A stretch of 32,879 bases of DNA from Streptomyces niveiscabiei (GTDB lineage: Bacteria > Actinomycetota > Actinomycetes > Streptomycetales > Streptomycetaceae), in the NCBI RefSeq assembly GCF_001419795.1, contig NZ_LIRL01000185.1, positions 1 to 32,879 of the forward strand, in the 5' to 3' direction. The notes beneath the pieces were generated by a model that did no database searches, was not told the DNA's origin, and was given only the letters and a program-made list of their open reading frames with translations. Shown piece after piece: positions 15,114-24,814 of the stretch. Numbering within the stretch: position 1 is the first letter of the stretch; each line of letters begins with the position of its first letter. Made by a program: the position numbers and the translations under genes.

Positions 15114-16136
15114 ATGGCCATGCCGCTGCGTCAGTCCATCAAAGTCGCCACATACCTGGCCGAACAGAAGCTCCGTAAGCGGGACAAGTTCCCGCTGATC
15201 GTGGAGCTGGAACCCCTGTTCGCCTGCAACCTGAAGTGCGAGGGCTGCGGAAAGATCCAGCACCCGGCCGGTGTCCTCAAACAGCGCATGCCCGTCGCGC
15301 AGGCCGTCGGCGCGGTCCTGGAGTCGGGCGCGCCGATGGTGTCCATCGCGGGCGGCGAGCCCCTGATGCACCCTCAGATCGACGAGATCGTGCGCCAGTT
15401 GGTGGCCCGGAAGAAGTACGTCTTCCTCTGCACCAACGCCCTGCTGCTGCGCAAGAAGATCGACAAGTTCACGCCGTCGCCGTACTTCGCGTTCACCGTG
15501 CACATCGACGGCCTGCGCGAGCGGCACGACGAGTCGGTCGCGAAGGAGGGCGTGTTCGACGAGGCCGTGGAGGCGATCAAGGAGGCCAAGCGGCGCGGCT
15601 TCCGCGTCACCACCAACTCGACGTTCTTCAACACCGACACCCCGCAGACCATCATCGAGGTCCTCAACTACCTCAACGACGACCTCAAGGTCGACGAGAT
15701 GATGATCTCCCCGGCCTACGCCTACGAGAAGGCCCCCGACCAGGACCACTTCCTCGGCGTCGAGCAGACCCACGAACTGTTCCGCAAGGCGTTCTCCGGC
15801 GGCAGCCGGCGCCGCTGGCGGCTCAACCACTCCCCGCTCTTCCTGGACTTCCTGGAGGGCAAGGTCGACTTCCCGTGCACGGCGTGGGCGATCCCCAACT
15901 ACTCCCTGTTCGGCTGGCAGCGCCCCTGCTACCTGATGGCCGACGGCTACGTCCCGACGTACCGCGAACTCATCGAGAAGACCGACTGGGACAAGTACGG
16001 CCGCGGCAAGGACCCCCGCTGCGACAACTGCATGGCCCACTGCGGCTACGAACCGACCGCCGTCCTCGCCACCATGGGCTCGCTGAAGGAGTCGCTGCGG
16101 GCCATGCGCGAGACCGTCGCCGGGAACCGCGAGTGA
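15114..16136 (+). CDS. hpnH: Radical SAM adenosyl-hopene transferase HpnH
   Basis: A 340-aa radical SAM enzyme that adds a 5'-deoxyadenosyl group to hopene, giving adenosylhopane. The cluster motif is C38-x3-C42-x2-C45 (CNLKCEGC), followed by [10 protein letters not shown] for SAM binding. C-terminal cysteines (CDNCMAHC) fit the extended domain of this family. ATG 15114 is chosen over GTG 15105 because GGAGG (15101-15105) is 8 nt away and the protein then begins [15 protein letters not shown] like known HpnH proteins. The stop overlaps the ispG GTG (GTGA). Assignment is strong. Confidence 0.95.
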   Translation: MAMPLRQSIKVATYLAEQKLRKRDKFPLIVELEPLFACNLKCEGCGKIQHPAGVLKQRMPVAQAVGAVLESGAPMVSIAGGEPLMHPQIDEIVRQLVARKKYVFLCTNALLLRKKIDKFTPSPYFAFTVHIDGLRERHDESVAKEGVFDEAVEAIKEAKRRGFRVTTNSTFFNTDTPQTIIEVLNYLNDDLKVDEMMISPAYAYEKAPDQDHFLGVEQTHELFRKAFSGGSRRRWRLNHSPLFLDFLEGKVDFPCTAWAIPNYSLFGWQRPCYLMADGYVPTYRELIEKTDWDKYGRGKDPRCDNCMAHCGYEPTAVLATMGSLKESLRAMRETVAGNRE

Positions 16137-17290
16137 CCTCCGTCCCCCTGGGCGTCCCCGAGGTACCGGCCCGTCCGATCGCCGCGCGACGTGTCTCGCG
16201 GCGGATCGACGTCGGGCCGGTACCGGTCGGGGGCGGGGCCCCTGTGTCGGTGCAGTCGATGACGACGACGCGTACGTCGGACATCGGCGCGACGCTCCAG
16301 CAGATCGCCGAGCTCACCGCGTCCGGCTGCCAGATCGTCCGCGTCGCGTGTCCCACGCAGGACGACGCGGACGCGCTCGCCACCATCGCGCGCAAGTCGC
16401 AGATCCCGGTGATCGCGGACATCCACTTCCAGCCGAAGTACGTGTTCGCCGCGATCGAGGCCGGGTGCGCGGCCGTCCGGGTCAACCCCGGCAACATCAA
16501 GCAGTTCGACGACAAGGTCCGGGAGATCGCGCGGGCCGCCCGCGATCACGGGACGCCGGTCCGGATCGGGGTCAACGCCGGGTCCCTGGACCGGAGGCTG
16601 CTCCAGAAGTACGGGAAGGCGACGCCGGAGGCGCTCGTCGAGTCGGCGTTGTGGGAGGCGTCGCTGTTCGAGGAGCACGGCTTCCGGGACATCAAGATCT
16701 CCGTCAAGCACAACGACCCCGTCGTGATGGTCGAGGCGTACCGGCAGTTGGCCGCGCAGTGCGACTATCCCCTGCATCTGGGGGTCACCGAGGCCGGGCC
16801 CGCGTTCCAGGGGACCGTCAAGTCGGCCGTCGCGTTCGGGGCGTTGCTCTCCCAGGGCATCGGTGACACCATCCGGGTCTCGCTGTCCGCGCCGCCCGCC
16901 GAGGAGGTCAAGGTCGGCATCCAGATCCTGGAGTCGCTGAACCTGCGGCAGCGGCGGCTGGAGATCGTGTCCTGCCCGTCCTGCGGGCGCGCCCAGGTCG
17001 ACGTGTACCGGCTCGCCGACGAGGTCATGGCCGGCCTCGACGGCATGGAGGTGCCGCTCAGGGTCGCCGTCATGGGGTGCGTGGTCAACGGGCCCGGCGA
17101 GGCGCGCGAGGCCGACCTCGGGGTCGCCTCCGGGAACGGCAAGGGGCAGATCTTCGTGAAGGGCGAGGTCGTCAGGACCGTCCCCGAGTCGAAGATCGTC
17201 GAGACCCTGATCGAGGAGGCGATGAAGATCGCCGCACAGCTGGAGAAGGACGGCGTCGAAGCAGGGGAGCCCGCCGTCACCGTGAGTTGA
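16133..17290 (+). CDS. ispG: 4-hydroxy-3-methylbut-2-enyl diphosphate synthase IspG
   Basis: A 385-aa iron-sulfur enzyme of the MEP pathway converting MEcPP to HMBPP. The N-terminal TIM barrel includes [11 protein letters not shown] (40-50) and [10 protein letters not shown]; the [4Fe-4S] ligands C281, C284 and C316 and the fourth ligand E323 in NGPGEA are intact. The GTG start overlaps the hpnH stop by 4 nt. Streptomyces usually have another ispG elsewhere, so this is probably a dedicated copy boosting isoprenoid flux to hopanoids; that is inferred from context. A 26-nt gap precedes dxs. Confidence 0.95.
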   Translation: MTSVPLGVPEVPARPIAARRVSRRIDVGPVPVGGGAPVSVQSMTTTRTSDIGATLQQIAELTASGCQIVRVACPTQDDADALATIARKSQIPVIADIHFQPKYVFAAIEAGCAAVRVNPGNIKQFDDKVREIARAARDHGTPVRIGVNAGSLDRRLLQKYGKATPEALVESALWEASLFEEHGFRDIKISVKHNDPVVMVEAYRQLAAQCDYPLHLGVTEAGPAFQGTVKSAVAFGALLSQGIGDTIRVSLSAPPAEEVKVGIQILESLNLRQRRLEIVSCPSCGRAQVDVYRLADEVMAGLDGMEVPLRVAVMGCVVNGPGEAREADLGVASGNGKGQIFVKGEVVRTVPESKIVETLIEEAMKIAAQLEKDGVEAGEPAVTVS

Positions 17291-17316
17291 ACCACCGTAC
17301 AGAAGGGGGACCGAGC

Positions 17317-19296
17317 GTGACCATTCTGGAGAGTGTCCGACAACCGCGCGACCTGAAAGCGCTGACCGAGCCTCAACTGCGGCTGCTGGCCGAGGAGATC
17401 AGGGAGTTCCTGGTCCACGCGGTGGCCAGGACCGGCGGCCACCTCGGCCCCAACCTGGGGGTGGTCGAGCTGACGATCGCCCTGCACCGGGTCTTCGCCT
17501 CGCCCGTCGACCGCATCCTGTGGGACACCGGCCACCAGGCGTACGTCCACAAGCTTCTGACGGGTCGTCAGGACTTCTCGAAGCTGCGCGGCAAGGGCGG
17601 CCTGTCCGGCTACCCCTCCCGCGAGGAGTCCGAGCACGACGTCATCGAGAACAGCCACGCCTCCACCGCCCTCGGCTGGGCCGACGGCCTCGCCAAGGCG
17701 CGGGACGTACAAGGGGAGAAGGGCCACGTCGTGGCCGTCATCGGGGACGGCGCACTGACCGGCGGCATGGCCTGGGAGGCGCTCAACAACATCGCCGCCG
17801 CCAAGAACCGCCCCCTGATCATCGTCGTCAACGACAACGAACGCTCCTACGCGCCCACCATCGGCGGCCTCGCCAACCACCTCGCCACCCTGCGCACCAC
17901 CGACTCCTACGAGCGCGTCCTCGCCTGGGGCAAGGACGTCCTCCAGCGCACGCCTGTCGTCGGACGGACCGTGTACGAGGCGCTGCACGGCGCGAAGAAG
18001 GGCTTCAAGGACGCGTTCGCGCCGCAGGGGCTCTTCGAGGACCTCGGCCTGAAATACGTCGGCCCCATCGACGGGCACGACATCAAGGCCGTCGAGTCCG
18101 CGCTGCGCCGCGCGAAACGCTTCCACGGTCCCGTCCTGGTCCACTGCCTCACCGAGAAGGGGCGCGGGTACGAGCCCGCCCTCGCGCACGAGGAGGACCA
18201 CTTCCACACCGTCGGCGTCATGGACCCGGAGACCTGCGAGCCCCTCGCGCCCTCGGGCGGGCCCTCCTGGACGTCGGTGTTCGGGGAGGAGATGGTCAGG
18301 ATCGGGGAGGAGCGGGACGACGTCGTGGCGATCACGGCGGCCATGCTGCACCCCGTGGGGCTCGCCGGGTTCGCGGAGCGGTTCCCCGACCGCGTGTGGG
18401 ACGTCGGTATCGCCGAGCAGCACGCGGCCGTCAGCGCGGCGGGGCTCGCCACCGGGGGGCTGCACCCCGTCGTCGCCGTCTACGCGACCTTCCTCAACCG
18501 GGCCTTCGACCAGCTCCTCATGGACGTCGCCCTGCACCGCTGCGGGGTGACGTTCGTCCTCGACCGGGCCGGGGTGACCGGGGTCGACGGGGCGTCCCAC
18601 AACGGGATGTGGGACATGTCGATCCTCCAGGTGGTGCCGGGGCTGCGGATCGCCGCGCCGCGTGACGCCGACCAACTCCGGGTGCAGCTGCGGGAGTCGG
18701 TGGCCGTCGACGACGCGCCCACGCTGATCCGGTTCCCGAAGGAGTCGGTGGGGCCCTCGGTTCCGGCGCTCGAACGGGTCGGGGACATGGACGTGTTGCG
18801 GGCGGGGGCGGACGTACTCCTCGTCGCCGTCGGGGTGATGGCGCCGGTGTGTCTCCAGGCCGCCGAGCTGCTGGCCGCGCGGGGGATCGCGTGCACGGTC
18901 GTCGATCCCCGGTGGGTCAAGCCTGTCGACCCCGAGCTGCCGGGGCTCGCCGCGCGGCACCGGCTCGTCGCCGTGGTGGAGGACAACTCGCGGTCGGGCG
19001 GGGTGGGTTCGGCGGTGGCGCTGGCCCTGGGGGATGCCGAAGTGGACGTTCCTGTACGGCGGTTCGGGATTCCGGAGCAGTTCCTCGCGCACGCGAAGCG
19101 GGGGGAGGTGCTGGCGGACATCGGGCTGACGCCGGTGGAGATCGCGGGGCGCATCGGGGCGAGCCTCGCGGTGCGGGAGGCCGAGGACGTCGTGGAGCGG
19201 GCGGACCTCGCGGGTCGGGGGGATCTTGTCGGGAGGGGCGACGCAGTCAACGACACCGACGGGCAGCCCGGCGGCGCAGTCAAGGAGAAGGAATGA
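17317..19296 (+). CDS. dxs: 1-deoxy-D-xylulose-5-phosphate synthase Dxs
   Basis: A 659-aa thiamine-diphosphate enzyme that condenses pyruvate and glyceraldehyde-3-phosphate, the entry step of the MEP pathway. [15 protein letters not shown] contains the catalytic His region, [16 protein letters not shown] is the ThDP/Mg motif, DVGIAEQHA holds the catalytic Glu of the pyrimidine domain, and the transketolase C-terminal domain follows. The last ~40 residues are an Asp/Gly/Glu-rich tail beyond the usual end (usual length ~620-640). The GTG start has AAGGGGGA 6 nt upstream. The stop overlaps the aminotransferase ATG (ATGA). As with ispG, this is likely a second, cluster-dedicated copy. Confidence 0.95.
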   Translation: MTILESVRQPRDLKALTEPQLRLLAEEIREFLVHAVARTGGHLGPNLGVVELTIALHRVFASPVDRILWDTGHQAYVHKLLTGRQDFSKLRGKGGLSGYPSREESEHDVIENSHASTALGWADGLAKARDVQGEKGHVVAVIGDGALTGGMAWEALNNIAAAKNRPLIIVVNDNERSYAPTIGGLANHLATLRTTDSYERVLAWGKDVLQRTPVVGRTVYEALHGAKKGFKDAFAPQGLFEDLGLKYVGPIDGHDIKAVESALRRAKRFHGPVLVHCLTEKGRGYEPALAHEEDHFHTVGVMDPETCEPLAPSGGPSWTSVFGEEMVRIGEERDDVVAITAAMLHPVGLAGFAERFPDRVWDVGIAEQHAAVSAAGLATGGLHPVVAVYATFLNRAFDQLLMDVALHRCGVTFVLDRAGVTGVDGASHNGMWDMSILQVVPGLRIAAPRDADQLRVQLRESVAVDDAPTLIRFPKESVGPSVPALERVGDMDVLRAGADVLLVAVGVMAPVCLQAAELLAARGIACTVVDPRWVKPVDPELPGLAARHRLVAVVEDNSRSGGVGSAVALALGDAEVDVPVRRFGIPEQFLAHAKRGEVLADIGLTPVEIAGRIGASLAVREAEDVVERADLAGRGDLVGRGDAVNDTDGQPGGAVKEKE

Positions 19297-20678
19297 GCAC
19301 GGAGTTCGACCTCGGCGCCCTCCTCGCCGCGCGCGGCGCGGAGCGCTACGAGCTGCACGGCAAGTACCTCAACCCCCAACTGCCGCGCATGCTGCACACC
19401 ATCGGCTTCGACAAGGTCTACGACCGTGCCGAGGGCGCCCACTTCTGGGACGCCGACGGCAACGACCACCTGGACATGCTCGCCGGGTTCGGAGTCATGG
19501 CCCTCGGCCGCCACCACCCCGTCGTCCGCAAGGCCCTGCACGACGTCCTCGACCTCGGCCTCGCCGACCTCACGCGCTTCGACTGCCAGCCCCTGCCCGG
19601 ACTGCTCGCGGAACGGCTCCTCGCGCACAGCCCGCACCTGGACCGCGTGTTCTTCGGCAACAGCGGCACCGAGGCGGTCGAGACGGCGCTGAAGTTCGCG
19701 CGGTACGCGACCGGGAAGCCGCGCGTCCTGTACTGCGAGCACGCCTTCCACGGCCTCACCACCGGCGCCCTCTCGGTCAACGGCGAGGACGGCTTCCGCG
19801 ACGGGTTCGCGCCGCTGCTGCCCGACACGGCCGTACCGCTCGGCGATCTCGACGCGCTGGCACGGGAGTTGAGGAAGGGCGACGTCGCCGCGCTGATCGT
19901 CGAACCGATCCAGGGCAAGGGCGTGCACGAGGCGCCGCCCGGGTATCTGCGGGGCGCGCAGGAGCTGTTGCGCCGCCACAAGGCGCTGCTCATCGCCGAC
20001 GAGGTGCAGACCGGGCTCGGGCGGACCGGGGACTTCTACGCCTACCAGCACGAGGACGGGGTCGAGCCGGACCTCGTCTGCGTCGCCAAGGCGCTGTCCG
20101 GCGGGTACGTGCCCGTGGGGGCGACGCTCGGGAAGGACTGGATCTTCAAGAAGGTCTACTCGTCGATGGACCGCGTCCTCGTGCACTCCGCGAGCTTCGG
20201 GTCCAACGCGCAGGCCATGGCCGTCGGGCTCGCCGTGCTCAGCGTGATGGAGAACGAGCAGACCGTCGCCCACGTCCGGCGGGTCGGGGAACTGCTGAAG
20301 TCGCGGCTCGCGGCGCTGGTCGGGAAGTACGAGCTGCTCGCCGACGTGCGCGGGCGCGGGCTGATGATCGGCATCGAGTTCGGGAAGCCGTCCTCGCTGA
20401 AGCTGCGCAGCCGCTGGGCGATGCTCCAGGCCGCCCGCAAGGGGCTGTTCGCGCAGATGGTCGTCGTCCCGCTGCTCCAGCGCCACCGCATCCTCACGCA
20501 GGTGTCCGGGGACCATCTGGAGGTCATCAAGCTGATCCCGCCGCTCGTCGTCGACGAGGCGGACATCGAGCGGTTCGTGGACGCGTTCACCGAGGTGATG
20601 GACGACGCGCACAGCGGGGGCGGGCTGATGTGGGACTTCGGGAAGACGCTGATCAAGCAGGCGGTGGCGAACCGGTAG
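19293..20678 (+). CDS. Class III aminotransferase, HpnO-like
   Basis: A 461-aa fold-type I PLP enzyme. The PLP-binding lysine is K266 in [11 protein letters not shown], the cofactor Asp is D236 in IADEVQTG, and GNSGTEAVE (122-130) binds the phosphate. In hopanoid pathways HpnO converts ribosylhopane to aminobacteriohopanetriol, and this gene ends the cluster directly after dxs with a 4-nt overlap and AAGGAGAAGG upstream. The N-terminal ~45 residues ([26 protein letters not shown]) are longer than in ornithine aminotransferases and fit the HpnO-type branch. The aminotransferase class is certain; HpnO function rests on context. Confidence 0.88.
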   Translation: MSTEFDLGALLAARGAERYELHGKYLNPQLPRMLHTIGFDKVYDRAEGAHFWDADGNDHLDMLAGFGVMALGRHHPVVRKALHDVLDLGLADLTRFDCQPLPGLLAERLLAHSPHLDRVFFGNSGTEAVETALKFARYATGKPRVLYCEHAFHGLTTGALSVNGEDGFRDGFAPLLPDTAVPLGDLDALARELRKGDVAALIVEPIQGKGVHEAPPGYLRGAQELLRRHKALLIADEVQTGLGRTGDFYAYQHEDGVEPDLVCVAKALSGGYVPVGATLGKDWIFKKVYSSMDRVLVHSASFGSNAQAMAVGLAVLSVMENEQTVAHVRRVGELLKSRLAALVGKYELLADVRGRGLMIGIEFGKPSSLKLRSRWAMLQAARKGLFAQMVVVPLLQRHRILTQVSGDHLEVIKLIPPLVVDEADIERFVDAFTEVMDDAHSGGGLMWDFGKTLIKQAVANR

Positions 20679-20687
20679 CCGGGCTTT

Positions 20688-20722
20688 TTGCCTGTGGGGC
20701 AAGAAATTTGCCCCACAGGCAA
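20688..20722. promoter_or_regulatory. Candidate operator: four phased TTGCC/GGCAA half-sites
   Basis: A perfect 15-bp inverted repeat (20688-20702 and 20708-20722) with a 5-nt centre. Each arm is itself TTGCC-N5-GGCAA, so half-sites start at 20688, 20698, 20708 and 20718, exactly 10 bp apart. It ends 20 bp before the XRE-cupin start and has no T-run on either strand, so autoregulation by that protein is more likely than termination. It could also attenuate read-through from the hopanoid operon. Confidence 0.7.
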
Positions 20723-20742
20723 GCTCGCGGCTGAATGGAGGC

Positions 20743-21354
20743 ATGAGCACTCCGGACGCCGAGCCGACCACGGCCCTCCCGGCGATGGCCCCGCACCTGC
20801 GGGCCCTGCGCCGCCGCGCCTCCCTCACGCTGGAGGCCGCCGCGCGGTCCGCCGGACTGTCGCCCGCCCACCTCTCCCGGCTGGAGACCGGCCGGCGCCA
20901 GCCCTCACTGCCGATGCTGCTCGCGCTCGCCCGGGTCTACGGTACGACGGTCTCCGAACTCCTCGGCGAGACGTCCGCCGCGCGGGACGCGGTCGTGCGC
21001 GCCGGGGACATGGAGCCCACCGAGGCGGGCGGCTGGACGTACGTCCAGGCCGGAGCCGCCGGGCGCGGGATGCAGGCCCTGCGGGTGCGGGTGCCGCACG
21101 GCGCGCAGGGTGACATCGTGCGCGTGCACCCCGGCGAGGAGTGGCTGTACGTCCTCACGGGGCGCCTGCGCCTGACCCTCGGCGACTCCACGCACCTCCT
21201 CGACCCCGGGGACAGCGCGCACTTCGACTCGCTGACCCCGCACCGCATCGCCGCGCGCGACGCGTCCGGCGTCGACCTCCTCTTCGTCCACACCCTGTTG
21301 CAGAGCCCCACGGCCACGCTGTGCCTGGGGACCGACCCCGGAGGCATGCCATGA
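20743..21354 (+). CDS. XRE-family regulator with C-terminal cupin domain
   Basis: A 203-aa DNA-binding protein. Residues ~15-75 form an XRE helix-turn-helix (LTLEAAARSAGLSPAHLSRLETGRRQPS is the helical core); residues ~105-185 form a small cupin (HPGEEWLYVLTGRLRL, then GDSAHFDSLTPHRI). Such proteins usually repress or activate a neighbouring gene in response to a small ligand. The ATG follows TGGAGGC. Directly upstream is the phased palindrome, likely its own operator. The stop overlaps the next small gene (ATGA). It lies after the hopanoid operon in the same direction, but whether it controls hopanoid genes is unknown; no copy of its palindrome was seen at 8455-8711. Confidence 0.9.
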   Translation: MSTPDAEPTTALPAMAPHLRALRRRASLTLEAAARSAGLSPAHLSRLETGRRQPSLPMLLALARVYGTTVSELLGETSAARDAVVRAGDMEPTEAGGWTYVQAGAAGRGMQALRVRVPHGAQGDIVRVHPGEEWLYVLTGRLRLTLGDSTHLLDPGDSAHFDSLTPHRIAARDASGVDLLFVHTLLQSPTATLCLGTDPGGMP

Positions 21355-21476
21355 GCGACAACCGTGAGGAAGGCTTCCCGCGCGCGCTGTGGATCAGGCT
21401 GCTGATCTACGTTGTCGGCGGCCACGTCCTGGCGCTGTTCATCTGGTTCCTGTTCGAGGCGGGCTCACGGCAGTAG
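21351..21476 (+). CDS. 41-aa single-pass membrane protein (DUF6126-like)
   Basis: A small protein with one hydrophobic segment (residues ~13-35, WIRLLIYVVGGHVLALFIWF) flanked by a charged N-terminus and a short polar tail. ATGA overlap with the XRE-cupin stop and GGAGG 6 nt upstream support translation. From memory it matches DUF6126, which pairs with XRE-cupin regulators in Streptomyces. It may anchor or sense for the regulator; function is unknown. Confidence 0.8.
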   Translation: MSDNREEGFPRALWIRLLIYVVGGHVLALFIWFLFEAGSRQ

Positions 21477-21485
21477 GGCGGGGGG

Positions 21486-22286
21486 TTACTCCAGGAAGCG
21501 GTCCTTGAGGCGCGCCCGCAGCTCCGGCGTGACCCCGAGGCCCTGCTCCAGATACGCGTCCACCGACCCCCAGGTCTCGTCGATCGTGTCGAAGGCCGCC
21601 TGGAGGTACTCGATGCGGGCCTCGAACAGGGGGCTGAGGAGTTCGGTGATCTCGGGGTCGCGCGCGGGGGGCGTGGAGCCGTCCGTCCGGCGCAGCCGGT
21701 AGCGGCGGTGGGTCGCGTTGGACTCCAGGTAGTCCGCGACGATCGCCTCGCGCTCGACGTCCAGCGCGAGGAGCGTCACCACGATGGACAGGCCCGCACG
21801 GTCCTTGCCTGCGGCGCAGTGCATCAGCGCGGGCGTGCTGTCGTCGGCGAGGGCGGCCAGCACCTGCGTGTGCTCGGGCGTGCGCCCCTTGATGATCGCC
21901 CGGTACGAGGTGATCATCCGCCCCGCGGCCCTGCCCCCGCCGAGGAGCTCGCGCAGCTGCTCGATCTTCCCGTCGCGGACCATCGCCCAGAACTCCGCGC
22001 CGTCCGCCGGGTCCGACAGCGGGAGGTTCACGTTCCGCGTGCCCGGCAGCTCGACGTCCGGGCCCTCCAGCTTCTGGTCCGCCGCGTTGCGGAAGTCGAA
22101 GATCGTGTGCAGCCCCAGGGAGGCCAGGAACGCGGCGTCCTCCTCGGTCGCGTGCGCCAGGTGGCCGCTGCGGAACAGCACGCCCCGGCGCACCCGGCGC
22201 CCGTCGGTCGTCGGCAGGCCTCCGACGTCACGGAAGTTGCGCACGCCTGCCAGCTCGGGTTCGGTCGAGGGGATCTGCTGCGTCAC
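21486..22286 (-). CDS. Tyrosine/serine protein phosphatase (Y_phosphatase3 type)
   Basis: A 266-aa cytosolic phosphatase. The P-loop HCAAGKDRAG gives nucleophile C157 and R163. The N-terminal GVRNFRDVGGLPTTDG and VLFRSGHL segments are typical of the Y_phosphatase3 family (PtpB-like, acting on phosphotyrosine, phosphoserine or phosphoinositides). GTG 22286 is chosen because GGGAGGGAG lies about 5 nt upstream on the coding strand; the frame continues to 22541 without a better start. It converges with the small membrane gene ending 9 nt away and diverges from the alpha-galactosidase. The substrate is unknown. Confidence 0.9.
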   Translation of the reverse strand: MTQQIPSTEPELAGVRNFRDVGGLPTTDGRRVRRGVLFRSGHLAHATEEDAAFLASLGLHTIFDFRNAADQKLEGPDVELPGTRNVNLPLSDPADGAEFWAMVRDGKIEQLRELLGGGRAAGRMITSYRAIIKGRTPEHTQVLAALADDSTPALMHCAAGKDRAGLSIVVTLLALDVEREAIVADYLESNATHRRYRLRRTDGSTPPARDPEITELLSPLFEARIEYLQAAFDTIDETWGSVDAYLEQGLGVTPELRARLKDRFLE

Positions 22287-22440
22287 GGGGTCTCCCTCCC
22301 AGTGGGTCCCGGCCCGGCGCGGCTCAGGAAAATGGCCGGTGGGACACGCTGTCGACCATACGACACGGGGAAGACACCCCAGGAGTTTTCCACAGGCGTT
22401 GCAGGGGGCCCCGGGAACCCCCGATGATGTTGCCGTCTGG

Positions 22441-22460
22441 TCGTACGTGTTCGTATGTGT
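22441..22460. promoter_or_regulatory. Possible operator: tandem decamer before the alpha-galactosidase
   Basis: TCGTACGTGT is followed at once by TCGTATGTGT, one mismatch in ten, within an AT-rich patch 32-51 bp upstream of the alpha-galactosidase start. Tandem sites of this kind are used by DeoR-type sugar repressors in Streptomyces. No regulator gene is adjacent. Confidence 0.25.
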
Positions 22461-22491
22461 TTTAACTGATTTTCGATCGTGTGAGGGTCTG

Positions 22492-24564
22492 ATGCTGGAA
22501 ACCGCTGAGAACGGGCGTACGTGGCTCCTGTCGGGCCCCACGAGCAGTTACGCCCTGCACCTCACCGAACGCGGCGAGCTGCTGCACCTGCACTGGGGAC
22601 CGGCGATCACCCTCGCCGACGCCGAGGCGCTGGCGGCCGTCCCGCTGTCGCACGGCTCGTCCTTCGAGTCCGCGCTGGACGGTCGCGAGGAGTACCCCGT
22701 CGAGGGCGGCCCCCGCTTCACCCGCCCCGCGCTCTCCGTGCGTACGCCCGCGCGCCGGGGCACCGAGTGGACGTTCGACGCGTATGAGGCGGTCGGCGAT
22801 GAACTCCGGATCGCGTTCCGCGACGGCGGGCTGACCGTCGCGCTGCACTACCGGATGCGCGGGGACGTCGTCGAGCGCTGGGCCGTCCTCGGCAACGACG
22901 GTGACGAACCCCTGGAGCTGCTGCGCGCCGACTCCGCGACCTGGACCCTCCCGCACCGCGAGGGCTGGCGCCTCTCCCAGCTCCACGGCCGCTGGGCGGC
23001 GGAGTCCCGCCTCACGCGCGCGCAGCTCACCTACGGCGAGAAGATCATCGGCAGCCGCCGGGGCCACACCGGTCACCCGCACCTGCCCTGGGTCGCCCTC
23101 GACACCGACGCCACCGAGGAGAGCGGCGAGGTCTTCACCACCGCCCTCGGCTGGTCCGGCTCCTGGCGGATCGCCGTCGCGCAGCTCCCCGACGCGCGCG
23201 TACAGATCACCGGCGGCGCCGGGCACGACGACTCCGGCCTGCTCCTCCTCGCCGACGGCGACTCCTTCACGACGCCCGTCTTCGCGGCCCTGTGGTCCGA
23301 CGGAGGCTTCGGCGGCGCCAGCCGCGCCTGGCACGCCTACCAGCGCGAGCACGTGATCCCGGACGCGGACCAGGACCGCCCGGTGCTGTTCAACTCCTGG
23401 GAGGCGACCACCTTCGACATCTCCGAGGAGCAGCAGCTCGTCCTCGCGCGCAAGGCCGCCGACATCGGGGTCGAGCTGTTCGTCGTCGACGACGGCTGGT
23501 TCGGCAAGCGCGTCAGCGACCGCGCGGGCCTCGGTGACTGGACGCCCAACCCCGACCGCTTCCCCCAGGGCCTCAAGCCGCTCGCCGACCAGGTGCGCGG
23601 GCTCGGCATGCAGTTCGGCATCTGGGTCGAGCCCGAGATGGTCAACCCGGACAGCGACCTCTACCGCGCGCACCCCGACTGGGTGCAGTTCCAGGAGGGC
23701 CGCACCCGCAGCGAGTTCCGCAACCAGCTGATGCTGAACCTCGCGCGCGAGGACGTCCAGGAGTACCTCTGGGAGCAGCTCGACACCCTGCTGTCCAGCG
23801 CCCCCATCGACTACGTGAAGTGGGACTTCAACCGCTGCTTCACCGACGCCGGCTGGCCCGGCGACCCCTACCCGCAGCGCCTGTGGGTCGACCACGTGCG
23901 CGCGCTGTACCGGCTCCTGGACCGGCTGCGCGCGGCCCACCCCGGCGTCGCCTTCGAGTCCTGCTCGGGCGGCGGCGGCCGGATCGACCTCGGCATCCTC
24001 AGCCGCACCGACCAGGTGTGGACCTCCGACAACACCGACCCGCTGGACCGGCTCGCCATCCAGCACGGCTTCAGCCAGATCCACCCCGCGCGCGTGATGG
24101 CCGCCTGGGTCACCGACAGCCCCAACACCCAGCTCAACAACCGGGTCAGCTCGCTGAAGTTCCGGTTCGTCAGCTCCTTCGCCGGGGTGCTCGGCGTCGG
24201 CGGCGACCTCTCGGAGTGGACCGACGCGGAACTCGCCGAGGCGCGCGAGTGGGTGGAGCTCTACAAGAAGATCCGGCCCGTCGTCCAGCAGGGCGACCTG
24301 TACCGGCTGCGCGCCCCCGAGGGCGGTCTCAGCGCCGTGCAGTACGTGCGCGGGGACGACACCGTCGTCCTGGCCTGGCTCCAGGCGCAGCACTACGGGG
24401 AGACCGTACCGGCGGTGCGGCTGCGCGGACTTGACGCGACGGCGTCGTACGAATGCCTCGAAACCGGTGAAATCCACCGAGGTGCGGTCCTTTTGCACCA
24501 CGGGCTGCGGACCGGGCTGAGCGGCGACCTCGATGCGGCGGTATTCCGGCTGCGCCGTATCTGA
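22492..24564 (+). CDS. GH36 alpha-galactosidase
   Basis: A 690-aa glycoside hydrolase of family 36 that releases terminal alpha-galactose from oligosaccharides. A beta-sandwich N-terminus (to ~300) is followed by the catalytic barrel: FVVDDGWFGKR (330-340), GIWVEPEMVNPDSDLYR, the nucleophile D445 in KWDFNR, SCSGGGGRIDLG, and the likely acid/base D513 in TSDNTDP. A C-terminal beta-sheet domain ends the protein. There is no signal peptide, so it acts on imported oligosaccharides. The ATG has GAGGG 4 nt upstream. It stands alone, divergent from the phosphatase with 205 bp between them. Confidence 0.95.
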   Translation: MLETAENGRTWLLSGPTSSYALHLTERGELLHLHWGPAITLADAEALAAVPLSHGSSFESALDGREEYPVEGGPRFTRPALSVRTPARRGTEWTFDAYEAVGDELRIAFRDGGLTVALHYRMRGDVVERWAVLGNDGDEPLELLRADSATWTLPHREGWRLSQLHGRWAAESRLTRAQLTYGEKIIGSRRGHTGHPHLPWVALDTDATEESGEVFTTALGWSGSWRIAVAQLPDARVQITGGAGHDDSGLLLLADGDSFTTPVFAALWSDGGFGGASRAWHAYQREHVIPDADQDRPVLFNSWEATTFDISEEQQLVLARKAADIGVELFVVDDGWFGKRVSDRAGLGDWTPNPDRFPQGLKPLADQVRGLGMQFGIWVEPEMVNPDSDLYRAHPDWVQFQEGRTRSEFRNQLMLNLAREDVQEYLWEQLDTLLSSAPIDYVKWDFNRCFTDAGWPGDPYPQRLWVDHVRALYRLLDRLRAAHPGVAFESCSGGGGRIDLGILSRTDQVWTSDNTDPLDRLAIQHGFSQIHPARVMAAWVTDSPNTQLNNRVSSLKFRFVSSFAGVLGVGGDLSEWTDAELAEAREWVELYKKIRPVVQQGDLYRLRAPEGGLSAVQYVRGDDTVVLAWLQAQHYGETVPAVRLRGLDATASYECLETGEIHRGAVLLHHGLRTGLSGDLDAAVFRLRRI

Positions 24565-24814
24565 GGTTTCTGTCCGAATTGGGAAACCTGTGAATCGGTC
24601 GCGTGAGCAGGGTCATATTTCTGGCCCTGCGGCACGCGTCATGTGCACGTAATAGGCCGGGTTTTCAAGGGGATTCAGGGGTTCGGACGGGTTTTCAGCG
24701 GTGTGCGGGGACGGCCGAAACGCGCCGTGAATCGACAGGAAAAAGATTCATATACAACTTCTGCTTGTCCCCGTGCGTCCGCGTCGCCTACGTTCATCAC
24801 CAATCCGGGCGGAC
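24565..24814. other. Intergenic region before the riboswitch
   Basis: No gene is seen. A weak 7-bp stem (24564-24570 with 24583-24589) follows the alpha-galactosidase stop. GGGTTTTCA occurs twice, near 24659 and 24689. The AT-rich GATTCATATACAACTT (24745-24760) is the likeliest promoter core for the riboswitch transcript, but no convincing -35 accompanies it. Confidence 0.35.

Noticed and set aside
20688-20722. Reading the dyad purely as the hopanoid operon terminator
   Set aside because: There is no T-run on either strand, and the 10-bp phased half-sites next to a regulator gene fit an operator better. A terminator role is not excluded.
24564-24589. Stem AGGTTTC/GAAACCT after the alpha-galactosidase
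   Set aside because: Only 7 bp with a 12-nt loop and low GC; too weak to call a terminator.
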